From Aegilops tauschii subsp. strangulata (Eukaryota; Streptophyta; Magnoliopsida; Poales; Poaceae): a stretch of DNA of 64,000 bases. Shown here piece after piece: positions 1-11,700 of the stretch. The notes under the pieces are model-generated. The model worked only from the letters and a program-made list of their open reading frames with translations, was not told where the DNA came from and searched no databases. Within the stretch, counting starts at the first letter, position 1. The number at the start of each line of letters is the position of its first letter. The translations under genes were made by a program, and so were the position numbers. The stretch is from NCBI RefSeq assembly GCF_002575655.3, contig NC_053037.3, forward strand, positions 253,675,135 to 253,739,134, in the 5' to 3' direction.

Positions 1-129
1 ATCTGCATATGTAGAGATACTAAAATGCACACGAACAGTACGTGTTACCTTAACCTTGCCACTATCGTTGAACCATTGGATGTTGTAAAGATGTGGATGT
101 GGTCTTGTGGTGAGAGATAGCTTCTCCAC
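1..129 (-). pseudogene. Fragment of family-A gag-pol (protease region), cut by B1 insertion
   Basis: On the minus strand this stretch encodes part of the region after the protease active site of family A. It aligns with about 53745-53873 of the intact element A4 (peptide words such as TVRVHFSIS). The match stops at 129, exactly where a B-type LTR begins with TGATGTAGGG. The expected continuation (catctccatgc in other A copies) is not found on the far side of B1 or B2. The remainder of this copy is therefore outside the window or was lost by rearrangement. Confidence 0.85.
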
Positions 130-1095
130 TGATGTAGGGTGCAACCCTAGATGGCCGATCTTTCACGAAAGGATCGGATCCCTATGAAGAACGCGATGAA
201 CACGAGGGGAACACGAGAGAAATCACTCAACCAACAAGAATAGATCACACATGCGCTAGATCGATGAACACAAAGGTAAGATACAAGATCCAAGTCCAAC
301 AAAGGACGATACAAAGGGTAACCGGTTCTTCTCCGTAAGGAGGTCTTGATGGGGGCCACCCAAGAGGGGGTCTTGAATCCAAGGTGATCTTCTCCGTACA
401 GGGGCCGCGGTCTCTCTCGTGGAGTAGATCCGTAATGGATGAGCAATGCTCTATCTCACATATGAGCTAAACCAATGCTAACCCTAAGTAGGAGGAGGAG
501 GGGGTCTATATATAGTGTTAGCCCACGAAGGGCTAAGTGAGAGGGGGGATACATGGGCCCTTGGCCCGTTCACTATGCGCAGACAGGCGCCGGATGTCCG
601 GGCTGGGGGCGGATGTCCGGCGGCTCACGAGGAGCCGGATGTCCGGGCTGGAGTGGCCGATTCTTCTGCTCTCTGGATAGCGTGCGCCGGATTTCCGGGC
701 AGGCGCCGGATGTCCGGCCCGTCGCGGGGCGCCGGATGTCCGGGGGTTGGCCGGATGTCCGGCCGCTGTAGAGTCGCCTGGCTTCTGTCTCTCTTTGGTC
801 TTCTTCTGGTTGGTGGCGCCGGATGTCCGGGCTCCTGCCGGATGTCCGGCCGCTGTAGCTCCGCGGCGACTCCACTTGAGGCACTTCTTGATCCGCTTCC
901 GTGTGGACTTGGCGTATGCCTCGAGCATCTCCATGGTCGTCTCCTTGGTTTCTAAGCACATGTAGCGTCTTTGCATTAGGTAGCAACCATGTCTCGTACG
1001 AGTGGAAAGGGGAAGCATGTAGGAACGGGTTCACCTTAGGTCCAATGGCGTATGCTCGAGTGTACATGGGGATGATCGTAGGATGCTCCACATCA
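130..1095 (-). repeat. 3' LTR of B1 (966 bp)
   Basis: In element orientation the LTR runs from TGATGTGGAG (at 1095) to CCCTACATCA (at 130), giving the TG...CA ends of LTR elements. The boundary at 1095 is fixed by the adjacent purine tract, and that at 130 by the break in the family-A sequence. A TATA-like CTATATATAG lies at 506-515. The dyad array at 583-860 lies upstream of it in element orientation, that is in U3. Confidence 0.85.
583..860 (-). repeat. CCGGATGTCCGG dyad array in U3 of B1
   Basis: About nine copies or near copies of the 12-bp dyad CCGGATGTCCGG (arms CCGGA/TCCGG) are irregularly spaced here. One has the variant centre CCGGATTTCCGG. The spacing is irregular and the flanks share little, so this is a dispersed motif cluster rather than a tandem satellite. 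Every copy has two CpG sites and CHG contexts. The array is translated in frame at the end of the long ORF (repeats of the type RTSG/PDIR). Confidence 0.85.
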
Positions 1096-1110
1096 TCTCC
1101 CCTCCCTTGG
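1096..1110 (-). other. Polypurine tract of B1
   Basis: The minus strand reads CCAAGGGAGGGGAGA immediately before the LTR start TGATG. This is the expected site of plus-strand priming. The same tract is found in B2, B3 and C, and it is in frame as SQGRGDD. Confidence 0.8.
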
Positions 1111-4100
1111 GAAAGATCCGACCTCGGATCGTAATCCTCATCACTATGGAAATGGTTGTCGTGGATGGACTTGTAGTTGGACGAAGTGGAAAACATGGTG
1201 CAATCCAAGTACTCCAAGGTGTCTCTGGAGTGGTACACATGCAAAAAGAGCAAACACAAAAAACACTTGGAAATACAATCATTAGCGCACACAAGGTGTC
1301 CATCATGTAAGAATGAGTCCATGAGGCAAGATTGTTCATGATAAAGCACATGAAGCTTAGCAAGATGATATGGAATGAGATGTAAAGCATTCATGGGGGC
1401 AAAAGCATCCATTGTGCACACAAATGTGTTGTGAATATGATGAATGCAACCACGGTGCAAAATGATGTCATAGTGAGACGGTTTATCAATAGCATGAATA
1501 TGGCAATGGATGCTCAATATGAATAAGTTATCATGCAACTGATGGGAGGCAATATGATCATGATGTATGAATATGCCATCAAGAAAGATCACAACAAATT
1601 TGCTAAGAAAATGCACAAGCTCATATATCATGGATGACGTGGGAATAGGTGCAACAAGACAAGCATAATGTGTGTCAATCCATGCATAGGGTGCAAACTT
1701 GTGGTGAGTATGATATGTCCATCGAGCATGACATGTATGAGCACAATCAACAAATATGAAGATGGGGGTGCAATGTGTCAAAGGAGTGTTGATGTACCAA
1801 TGCTCGATGTCGTGGCATGAGTGGAGGTTCGAAGGTGCATCCAATAAGTCCGAGCGCTCCTCAATGTGAAGGTCCATAGAGCCAATCTCCAATGCCGCTC
1901 CTTCGTTTGCGAGATGTAACATGTAGACAACAAGAAGGAAACAACAATGAAAGAATGACCCATTCAATATGCATATTTGAGAATGGCTCAAAGGGAATGA
2001 GTTCACCTTTATGAGGATGTCAAAAATGTTGGTGTTGCACATCATGTACGCCTTCACATAACCAATATGTCTCGTGATGGTACCGCCTTGTGAATCCTTC
2101 AAAATGAAAGAACATGACAAACACTCAGAAAAACAAATGAGGTTAGTGCAAATGCAAGACCTATCATTCGAGGGGCGAGATACCCAACAAGTGTTTTCAT
2201 CATTCTTATCATAAGAAAGGACGAGGTGTGGTATGGTATGAAAGCATAAGATGCAACTACAACCAAAGACAATAGGCTTAAACAAGCAAGCATGCGTCAA
2301 AAGTAATATGTCCAAGTCTCCAAGATCAATAAGCATAGCATGGGTACACTCACTACAATGGCATATGAGATGTGCAACTAATGGAGACAAGTGACAATAA
2401 TCCAGATAAATCAAGTGAGAGGCATGAACATATATGTCATCAACCCAAGAAAGCGAGTAAGAATGGAACATGGGTGATGAGACAAAGCAATCAATCATAT
2501 TGATCAAGTCGAACAAGCTACTAGTGCGAAGATGCAACATACTAGAAGGAATCATGGCAAGCATGTCATGTGTGCAAATGGTAGGCATGAATAATGCACA
2601 TGACATATCACAAGTATGGAAGCAAGATATGAGCAAAATAGCATCAATAGCATGTGCACATGATAAACATGGCAATAGCAACAAGGATCGCCACCAAGCA
2701 TACAAATACACATAGGAGTAGCATAATGGTGAATCATGGGTAGATGCAAGCAAGGGTCACAATTGCATGGCAAAATCATAGAAAGAGGCATAGCATGCAA
2801 AGTGAACATGATAGAATGGGCATAAGGTGACAAATGGTAAATAGCCCATAGCCGTGTGAGAGCCAAGTAGAAGAGATGCGCGTAGTCCGTGCGCGAACGG
2901 AATGGTGGCAAGGATAGTCCACGGGATCCCAAATCATCGTTGCTCTCAAGAGCTCGTTTCGTCAACTCTTGGGATTGGGAGGTTGACGAGTATACATGAG
3001 TACCTACACAAAACAAAGGCAAAGGAAAAATTGTGTGTGCGTACATGTACACATCATCCATCATGATGCATACGTGCTTGTGTTGGTTAGCACAAAATAT
3101 CCAATGCTCAAATAAATGAGATGCGTGATATAGAAACATGTCATCCATCATGAGAGGTTTGTTATTATGTATAGCAAAATGGAGACTCAAATTGTGTAAT
3201 GCATCACTAGTGATATCTAGAGCATTGTTATTCATGGAATGCATATGGTGCAAACAATTATGGGAATCATGCAAAGTATGGAATGCATCAAGATCTCCTA
3301 ATATGTATGAGGAAACTATGGGGGTCTCCTCATGAGCATTAATGGAAACATCACATGGAGAATATTGACAACATCCAAAACAATGCATATTTGGAACAAT
3401 TTGATCATGGCATGGTATAGTAGATGAATTGCGCAAATCATGTAAAGGAAGCATGGCAATATCATCACATGAAAAACAAAAGCCAATGACCATCATCTCG
3501 TCATCTATGCCATAAGTGCAAATGGGATTTATTTTAATGGGGCATGCATAGTTACTATGTTGAGATTGAAATGATGTAATATGGGATATCTCACTCATAG
3601 CATATAACAAGTTCAATGGATTGTCAAACATGAAGCGACCAATAGAATTTTCACATGAAATCCTATGGAGCATAGTATCACAACTAGGCAACTCAACATG
3701 CTCATCATCATATTCATCATAAATTGGTAAGTCAAGACATGAAGAAGTCGCACTAGCATGAAGCATTGGAATAGGTGGATCAACATCATGCAAGCAATCA
3801 TTGGTAAGATAGTCCACTAGTGGGACAAGAGAAGCACCATCACCTATGTTACCTTTGGAGCATCGCTCATGTGTTGTAGGTGAGGTGTCGAAGATCCATT
3901 CGTTGTCATCTTCATCTTGTTGGAACCATGTGGGGGGGGGGGTACATCATCATCCACCATGGCCATCGTCGTCTCCATTGGAGGTATGGACTCATCGAGG
4001 ATAGGCATGTCGTCATGTAGAAGACCTAGCACCAAAGAAGAAAACACACTAGGAGTAGAGGTTAAGTCATTAAAAATCATAGTGGCCTCATGTGCACTCT

Positions 4101-5437
4101 CAACTACCTCACTCACTAAGTGTCGTGGCTCACTCACTTCCTCAAAGATGCTCTCACTCATATGGTTGGTGGAGTCACTCAAATGGCTCTCAACCTCACA
4201 TAGGATGTGTGGCATGCTCTCATGTGTGGGGCTAGTGGTGGTCACACTCATCCTCTCATAGGAAATGCACTCAATGTCACATATGGTGGAGTCACTCATA
4301 TCACTCATGGTGGGGTGGCTCTCCTCACATGGGAATTGGGCCACATATGTGGGTGTCAGAGAGATGTTGTTGCAAATGTCTCCATGCTCAATCATGTCGC
4401 AATCGTAGCCGTGGATGAAGGCCGAAGATGGCACATCATCATTCTCCTCCAAGACCAAAGATAAGGTCTAGTGTGCGGTCTCGTAGCTTGACTCGGAGTA
4501 TGAGTCATTTTGGGGCGCCGTCTTCATGTAGTTGAAGAGGTTCGTGCTTGTCGCCGTGGTCGAAGGGGATGGCCCTAGCTCGACCGTCTTGTCGCCGTCT
4601 TGTTGTCGGAGGCCCATATGATGTGGCACCTCGTAGCTCGTCTCCATGACAGAAGGGAATTTCCCATGCTCGGCCATCTTCCTTGAGGGGCTTCCGAAGG
4701 TGGAAGTGTCGGCCTCGCTCGTAGGTGGTCGCCTTGTTGTTGAAGATGTCGATGTAGGCGAACTCAAGGGAAGTAGGCGAAGATGCGGTACGTCCAAAGG
4801 CGAAGATGCCTTGATAGCACTTGGCGAAGATGCCGAAGTGGTTGGTGTAGCCGTAGCTCCGTCGTGGTGGTGCTTGTCTCGCGGTCTTCTCTTGTGCTCA
4901 TGAAGCTTGGACTTGGCGTGAAGTAGAGCTTGTTGGGACTTGTATATTTGCACTTGTGGAGCATCTTCATGTTGATGGTGTTGTTGTCGAACTTGAGCTC
5001 GTAGTAGATGTCGTTCGTCGTCGTTGTGCACATGATGCTTGGAGGTGTCTTTCCCTTCATAACGATGTGGATCTCGAGCGTGATGGTGGTCTCCATGTAG
5101 ATGTGGACGTGGACGACTTGCGCTTGCGTCGCGTGGGCGCTCCGAAGATGATCGACTTGCTCGCCGCCGCCTTGAGGATGATGAAGGGGAAGAAGACTTG
5201 TAGTCGGCCACCATGTCTCGTAGTTGATCCTTTAGCTCGCCCAACTTGGTGTCAATGTAGTCCCTTTTCCTTGCTTCGGAGTGTCGTATGTCGATGGTGA
5301 GGTTGTCGAGGCGCTCTCGCAAGGTAGATTGTGCACCTTGCATTTGTCGTTAGTCCGAAGATGGACGCTTTGGTGATGTAGTTGTTCGCACCGTCGTTGT
5401 TGTCGAAGACCGGAGATGAAGTGCCTTGCCTATCCAT
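1096..5437 (-). pseudogene. Long pol-less ORF of B1, broken by indels
   Basis: This is the coding region of family B. The start is taken as the ATG at 5435-5437 (MDRQG), conserved in B2, B3 and C. The N-terminal part is a coiled-coil-like stretch (about RLDNL...KLGELKDQLRDMV) followed by a Ser/Arg-rich and His-rich linker. The rest is rich in His, Cys, Asp and Met and matches no domain I recognise. There is no WW gag core, zinc knuckle, YxDD or DDE signature. A 2-nt deletion near 5350 and a frameshift near 4470 break the frame. The open segments are 4468-5343, 3844-4458, 2552-3817 and 573-2753, the last running through the purine tract into the LTR. Function is unknown. Confidence 0.65.
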
Positions 5438-6156
5438 CACAAGACTCGAGCAAATATGAGTGGGAGAAAGAGAAGAACTATACCAAATGTACCTTGACCG
5501 ATGTTGAAGATGGATCAATGATCACTCAATGTGTAACAAGGAAATAGCACAATTGGTACCAATTCTTGTCGGTTTCTCACACCTACACAAGTAAGGCTTA
5601 TGGTGGAGCTCGGTGAGGATAGTGGCACAAAAAATTTGATGCAAAATGTTAGCAAGAATCAATAATGTTGAAAAAGATTCACAAATTCGCAAGTGAAACA
5701 AGTAGACCAATAGCAAAGAATGGCACACGGAAACACACACACGGATAGATAAATGGGGTCGTGCAACCAAGGAATGAGCCAAAATGTGGAGTCCACGGAA
5801 CATGCTCGTGTTGCACAACTCAAGAGAGACGCTAGCACGATTGCTCTATAGGCGGATACGACACTTGTGCACAACCTATGATATGCAAAATGGATAAACT
5901 TTCTATCCCAAGTATGCTATGTATGTATGGTTCCCGGTGTTTGATCCAAGATGATCGGATATGACAATCTTATGTAATGTGGGATGATGCTATGGCACTT
6001 GCTTACAAGCTCTTTGTTCACTTTTTCTTTGCTTAAAAGCTTATTCTTTTTTTATATGTATGGCCACTTTTGCACAATGCACAAACCAAGATAGCAATTG
6101 TGTATATGCGGGAACGATCTTTGTGACACAATGGGTGATATGATACCAAGATCACC
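5438..6156 (-). other. Partial leader (5' UTR) of B1
   Basis: This is non-coding leader upstream of MDRQG and matches 8050-8757 of B2 in inverse orientation. It stops at about 6156, before the part that should carry the three hairpins and the dyad array. At that point the sequence switches to ORF sequence, with a 3-nt microhomology (gat). Confidence 0.7.
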
Positions 6157-6703
6157 TATGATACCTTTGGAGCGTAGCTCATGTGTTGTAGGTGAGGTTG
6201 CAACTTCATGGTACCATGTGGGGGGTTCATCATCGTCCACCATGGCCATCGGTTTTCCCATTGGAGGTATGGAATCGTCAAGGATAGGCATGTCGTCATG
6301 TAGGAGACCTAGCACCAAAGAAAACACACTCGGAGTAGAGGTTAAGTTGTGAGAAATCATACTGGCCTCACATGCCGTGTCAACTATCTCACTCACTAAG
6401 TGTTGTGGCTCACTCACTCCCTCAAGGCTCTCACTCATATGGTTGGTGGTGTCACTCAAATGGCTCTCAACCTCACATAGGATGTGAGGCATGCTCTCAA
6501 GTGTGGGACTAGTGGTGGTCACACTCATCCTCTCATAGGAAATGCGCTCAATGTCACATATGGTTGAGTCACTCATATCACTCATGGTGGGATGGCTCTC
6601 CTCACATGGCAATTGGGTCATCTCATGATATGTGGGTGTCGGAGAGATGTTGGTGCAAATGTCTCCATGCTCAACTCCTATCGCCGCCTTGGTTGAAGGG
6701 AAA
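6157..6703 (-). pseudogene. Displaced fragment of the family-B ORF
   Basis: The minus strand encodes the Ser/Thr/His-rich middle of the B ORF (words such as CEESHPTMSDMSD and PMAMVDDDEPP). It matches about 9625-10180 of B2. In element orientation it lies upstream of the leader, so it is out of order with the rest of B1. It ends at about 6703, where B2 begins in the opposite orientation. Confidence 0.75.
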
Positions 6704-7004
6704 TCATGTATCATGAGCCACGTTGATCACGTATTTGGAGTCCCTCCCACCATTTTCTAGCCTTGTTTTGTTTGATTTCGTCCTAAATTCGAAAATCCCC
6801 ACCAAAAATAGCCCCAATTTTTTTTTGTGATTTGTTAGTTTGATGATGTTGATTTTGATCCGTGGATTTGCTTGGTTTCAAGTGGATCTAGCTTTCCCCC
6901 ATCTTTTTCCCCCTTTCCACCCACAAAATCTCTCCAATTTTGCCTTTGGAATCATCCATTTCCGCCCCCAATTCGAAAATTTCCGCCCCAAACGAGATCT
7001 GGAA

Positions 7005-7135
7005 TCGTCGGGCCGGACATCCGGGCCTCAGGCCGGACATCCGGGCCCCAAGCCGGACATCCGGCTCCTGGAGCACCAAATCTACACGGTTCTGGACACT
7101 GACCCCCGGAAATCCGGACCCAACCCCGGATGTCC
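7005..7135 (+). repeat. CCGGACATCCGG dyad array in the B2 leader
   Basis: Three copies of CCGGACATCCGG at about 7013, 7032 and 7052 are followed by variants CCGGAAATCCGG (about 7106) and CCGGATGTCCG (about 7126). This is the same dyad as in the U3 array, but here downstream of the PBS and so within the predicted full-length RNA. Confidence 0.85.
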
Positions 7136-7412
7136 GACCCCTGTAGATTTCAGCCTCCCGTGTTTCACCGTTTTGTCCATAACTTCCACATCCGGAGTCC
7201 GATTTTCGCGTTCTTTAGCTCGTTGAGTAGCTATTAACATCCTCTATCGATCTAGATAGGTTGCATCACCATTTGACTCCATCAAAGTTTTGGCATTTTG
7301 GCATCTTTGCCTAGGGCTTCCACCACAACATCCGCATAACCACCACCGACTTCCGCAACCTAACCCATTTCATTCCCTATAGCATTAGTGATTGTTTGAG
7401 TTGTGATTCGAG

Positions 7413-7785
7413 TCTCCTAAGGTGTTTCGGCTACTTAGGGACAGTTGCTTCTTCATTAACCACCACCATAACTTCCGCATAGGCTTACCCACAATACACT
7501 TCCGCCAACCCAACTTAACCCAATTTTGTTTGTGTTGTGAGTTGTGTCTCCTAAGGTGTTTCAGCTACTTAGGGACCGTGCTTCCAACTCCCACACCGTG
7601 TATAATCCACCACCTTACCCTCCACTTATGCATTGCGTTCTCCAAACCCCATCATTGCATTTCCGCAATCCCTTTGAGTTTCCGCAAAACCACCACCGCA
7701 TTCCCGCTACCACCATTTGACATTTGACATTTGAGATTTTGAGTTCGCGGTTTTTCCATTTCCTAAGGTGTTTCGGCTACTTAGG
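7413..7785 (+). other. Three repeated stem-loop motifs in the B2 leader
   Basis: CCTAAG and CTTAGG flank a nearly invariant 12-nt loop (containing TTTCGG or TTTCAG) at 7416-7439, 7550-7573 and 7762-7785. In the first two copies the stem extends by GTC/GAC past one bulged T. The sequences between the copies are unrelated to one another. The motif recurs in B3, B4, B5 and C. A structured RNA element is inferred, and no function is shown. Confidence 0.7.
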
Positions 7786-8757
7786 GACGAGTATCCATCA
7801 TCTTGGTATCTCCATCAAGATCACTGCCACTCATCATCACCTCGGACGGTAACCTCCATATCATCTTGGTATCGTGGTATCCCTCCATTGTATATTCCCT
7901 TGCACAATACATTGTTAACCCCTAGCCCATTTTGCGTCACTTGCCTATCGAGACTAGCCATTTGAGTATTGCCGGCAACGTTACTTGTGCACATTAGTGA
8001 TCTATACCTCCCATTGCATACATACCATATCATATTGGTATCATATCATCCCTTGTGTCACAAGTTTGTTCCCGCATATACACAATTGCTATCTTGGTTT
8101 GTGCATTTCGCAAAATGGCCATACATACAAAAAAAAGAATAAGCTTTTAAGCAAAAGAGAAAGAGCAAAGAGCTTGTAAGCAAGTGCCATTGCATCATAC
8201 CACATTGCACATAAGATTGTCATATCCGATCATCTTGGATCATCTTGAGAGAAACACCGGGAGCCATACATACATAGCATACTTGGGATAGAAAGCTTAT
8301 CCATTTTGCATATCATAGGTTGTGCACAAGTGTCGTATACGCCTATTGAGCAATCGTGCTAGCGTCTCTCTTGAGTTGTGCAACACGAGCGTTTTCCGTG
8401 GACTCCACATTTTGTGCTCATTCCCTGGTTGCACGACCCCATTTATCTATACGTGTGTGTGTTTCCGTGTGCCATTCTTTGCTATTGGTCTACTTGTTTC
8501 ACTTGCGAATTTGTGAATCTTTTTCAACATTATTGACTCTTGCTAACATTTTGCATCAAAAATTTTGTGCCTCTATCCTCACCGAGCTCCACCATAAGCC
8601 TTACTTGTGTAGGTGTGAGAAACCGACAAGAATTGGTACCAATTGTGCTATTTCCTTGTTACACATTGAGTGATCATTGATCCATCTTCAACATCGGTCA
8701 AGGTACATTTGGTATAGTTCTTCTCTTTCTCCCACTCATATTTGCTCGAGTCTTGTG
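7786..8757 (+). other. Distal leader of B2, no gene seen
   Basis: This is AT-rich sequence without a convincing reading frame that leads up to the ATG of MDRQG at 8758. It is conserved in B1 and B3, and partly in C, which marks it as element leader rather than host sequence. Confidence 0.7.
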
Positions 8758-11700
8758 ATGGATAGGCAAGGCATTTCATCTCCGGTCTTCGGCAACAACG
8801 ACGACGCGAACAACTACATCACCAAAATGTCCATTTTCGATCTACAACGACAAATGCAAGGCGCACAATCTACCTTGCGAGTGCGCCTCGACAACCTCGC
8901 CATCGACATACGACACTCCGAAGTAAGTAAAAGGGACTACATTGACACCAAGTTGGGCGAGCTAAAGGATCAACTACGGGACATGGTGGCCGACTACAAG
9001 TCTTCTTCCCCTTCATCATCCTCAAGGCGGCGGCGAGCAAGTCGATCATCTTCGGAGCGCCCACGCGACGCAAGCGCAAGTCGTCCACGTCCACATATAC
9101 ATGGTGACCACCATCACGTTCGTGATCCACATCGTCATGAAGGGCAAGTCACCTCCAAGCATCATGTGCACAACGACGACGAACGACATCTACTACGAGC
9201 TCAAGTACGACAACGACACCATCCTCATGAAGATGCTCCACAAGCGCAAATGCACAAGTCCCAACAAGCTCTACTTCACGCCAAGTCCAAGCTTCATGAG
9301 CAAAAGAGAAGACCGCGAGACGAGCACCACCAAAACGGAGCTACGGCTACACCAACCACTTCCGCATCTTCGCCAAGTGTTCTCAAGGCATCTTCGCCTT
9401 TTGACATACGGCATCTTCGCCTACTTCCCGTGATTCGCCTACATCGAGATCTTCAACAACAGGGCGACCACCTACAAGTGAGGGCGACACTTCCATCTTC
9501 GGAAGCCCCTCAAGGAAGATGGCCGAGCATGGGAAATTCCCTTCGGTCATGGAGACGAGCTACGAGGTGCCACATCATATGGGCCTCCAACAACAAGACG
9601 GCGACAAGAAGGTTGAGCATGGGACTATCCCTTCAACCAAGGCGGCGATAGGAGTTGAGCATGGAGACATTTGCACCAACATCTCTCCGACACCCACATA
9701 TCATGAGATGACCCAATTGCCATGTGAGGAGAGCCATCCCACCATGAGTGATATGAGTGACTCAACCATATGTGACATTGAGTGCATTTCCTATGAGAGG
9801 ATGAGTGTGACCACCACTAGTCCCACACTTGAGAGCATGCCACACATCCTATGTGAGGTTGAGAGCCATTTGAGTGACTCCACCAACCATATGAGTGAGA
9901 GCATCCTTGAGGGAGTGAGTGAGCCACAACACTTAGTGAGTGAGATAGTTGACACGGCATGTGAGGCCACTATGATTTCTCACAACTTAACCTCTACTCC
10001 GAGTGTGTTTTCTTTGGTGCTAGGTCTCCTACATGACGACATGCCTATCCTTGACGATTCCATACCTCCAATGGGAAAACCGATGGCCATGGTGGACGAT
10101 GATGAACCCCCCACATGGTACCATCAAGTTGCAACCTCACCTACAACACATGAGCTATGCTCCAAAGGTATCATAGGTGATGGTGCTCCTCTTGTCCCAC
10201 TAGCGCACTATCTTACCAATGATTACTTGCATGTTGTTGATCCACCTATTTGCCATGCTTCATGCTAGTGCGACTTCTTCATGTCATGACTTACCAATTT
10301 ATGATGAATATGATGATGAGCATGTTGAGTTGCCTAGTTGTGATGCTATGCTCCATAGGATATCTTGTGAAAATTCTATTGGTCACTTCATGTTTGACAA
10401 TCCATTGAACTTGTCATATGCTATGAGTGAGATATCCCATATTACATCATTTCAATCTCAACATAGTAACTATGCATGCCCCATTAAAATAAATCCCATT
10501 TGCACTTATGGCATAGATGATGAGATGATGGTCATTGGCTTTTGTTTTTCATGTGATGATATTGCCATGCTTCCTTTACATGATTTACGCAATTCATCTA
10601 CTATGTCATGCCATGATCACATAGAACCAAATATGCTTTGTTTTGGATGTTGTCAATATTCTCCATGTGATGTTCCTACAAATACTCATGAGGAGACCCC
10701 CATAGTTTCCTCATACATATTAGGAGATCTTGATGCATTCCATACTTTGCAAGATTCCCATAATTGCTTGCACATATGCATACCATTCATAACAATGCTC
10801 TACATATTTCTCATGATGAATTACATAATTTGAGTCTCCATTATGCTATACATAATAACAAACCTCTCGTGATGGATGACATGTTTCTATATCACGCATC
10901 TCATTTATTTGAGCATTGGATATTTTGTGCTAACCAACACATGCACGTGCGCATCATGATGGATGATGTGTACATCTACCACGCACACACAATTTTCCCT
11001 TTGTCTTTGTTTTGTGTAGGTACTTATGAACACTCGTCAACCTCACAATCCCATGAGTTGACGAAACGAGCTCTTGAGAGCAAAGATGACTTGGGATCCC
11101 GTGGATTGTCCTTCCCACCATTCCCTTCGCGCAACGACTTCGCGCATTCCTTTTACTTGCCTCTCACACGGCTTTGGGCTATATATCACTTGTTACGTTA
11201 TGTCCATTTTCCCGTGTTCACTTTGCATGCTATGCCTCTTTCTATGATTTTGCCATGCAATTGGGACCCTTGCTTGCATCTACCCATGATTCACCATTAT
11301 GCTACTCCTATGTGTATTTGCATGTTTGGTGGAGATCCTTGTTGCTATTGCCATGTTTATCATGTGCCTCATGCTATTGTTGATTCTTGTGTTGGGAGAG
11401 TCATGATGTTCCATTGCTATTTACATACGGCCTCTCGCCAATACATTGATGATATATTGGTCATATCTTGCTTTCATGCTTGTGATATGTCTTGTGCATT
11501 ATTCATGACCACTATTTGCACACATGACATGCTTGCCATGATTCCTTCTAGTACGTTGCATCTTCGCACTACTAGCTTGCTTGACTTGATCGCTATGATT
11601 GCTTGCTTTGTCGCATCACCCATGTTCCACTCTTACTCGCTTTCTTGGGTTGATGACATATATGTTCATGCCTCTCACTTGATTTGTCTTGATCACTGTC

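Larger units (their letters stand above)
130..6703 (-). mobile_element. Element B1: non-autonomous LTR retrotransposon, 5' side rearranged
   Basis: Reading on the minus strand, this copy has a 3' LTR (130-1095), a purine tract, a long pol-less ORF region (1096-5437) and part of the leader (5438-6156). There is no 5' LTR. The leader is joined instead to a displaced piece of the ORF (6157-6703), which abuts element B2 in the opposite orientation. It is inserted in, or joined to, a family-A fragment at 129/130. Identity with B2 and B3 across thousands of bases defines the family. No reverse transcriptase, integrase or gag core was found. Confidence 0.8.

Noticed and set aside
583..860. CRISPR-like array (short repeats with unique spacers)
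   Set aside because: The repeats are 12-bp dyads with irregular 5-60 bp spacing, lie inside an LTR of a eukaryotic element and recur in every copy.
573..2753. A 726-codon frame as a host gene for a His/Cys-rich protein
   Set aside because: The same frame recurs in B2, B3 and C in element context, crosses the purine tract and ends in the LTR array. It is element sequence.
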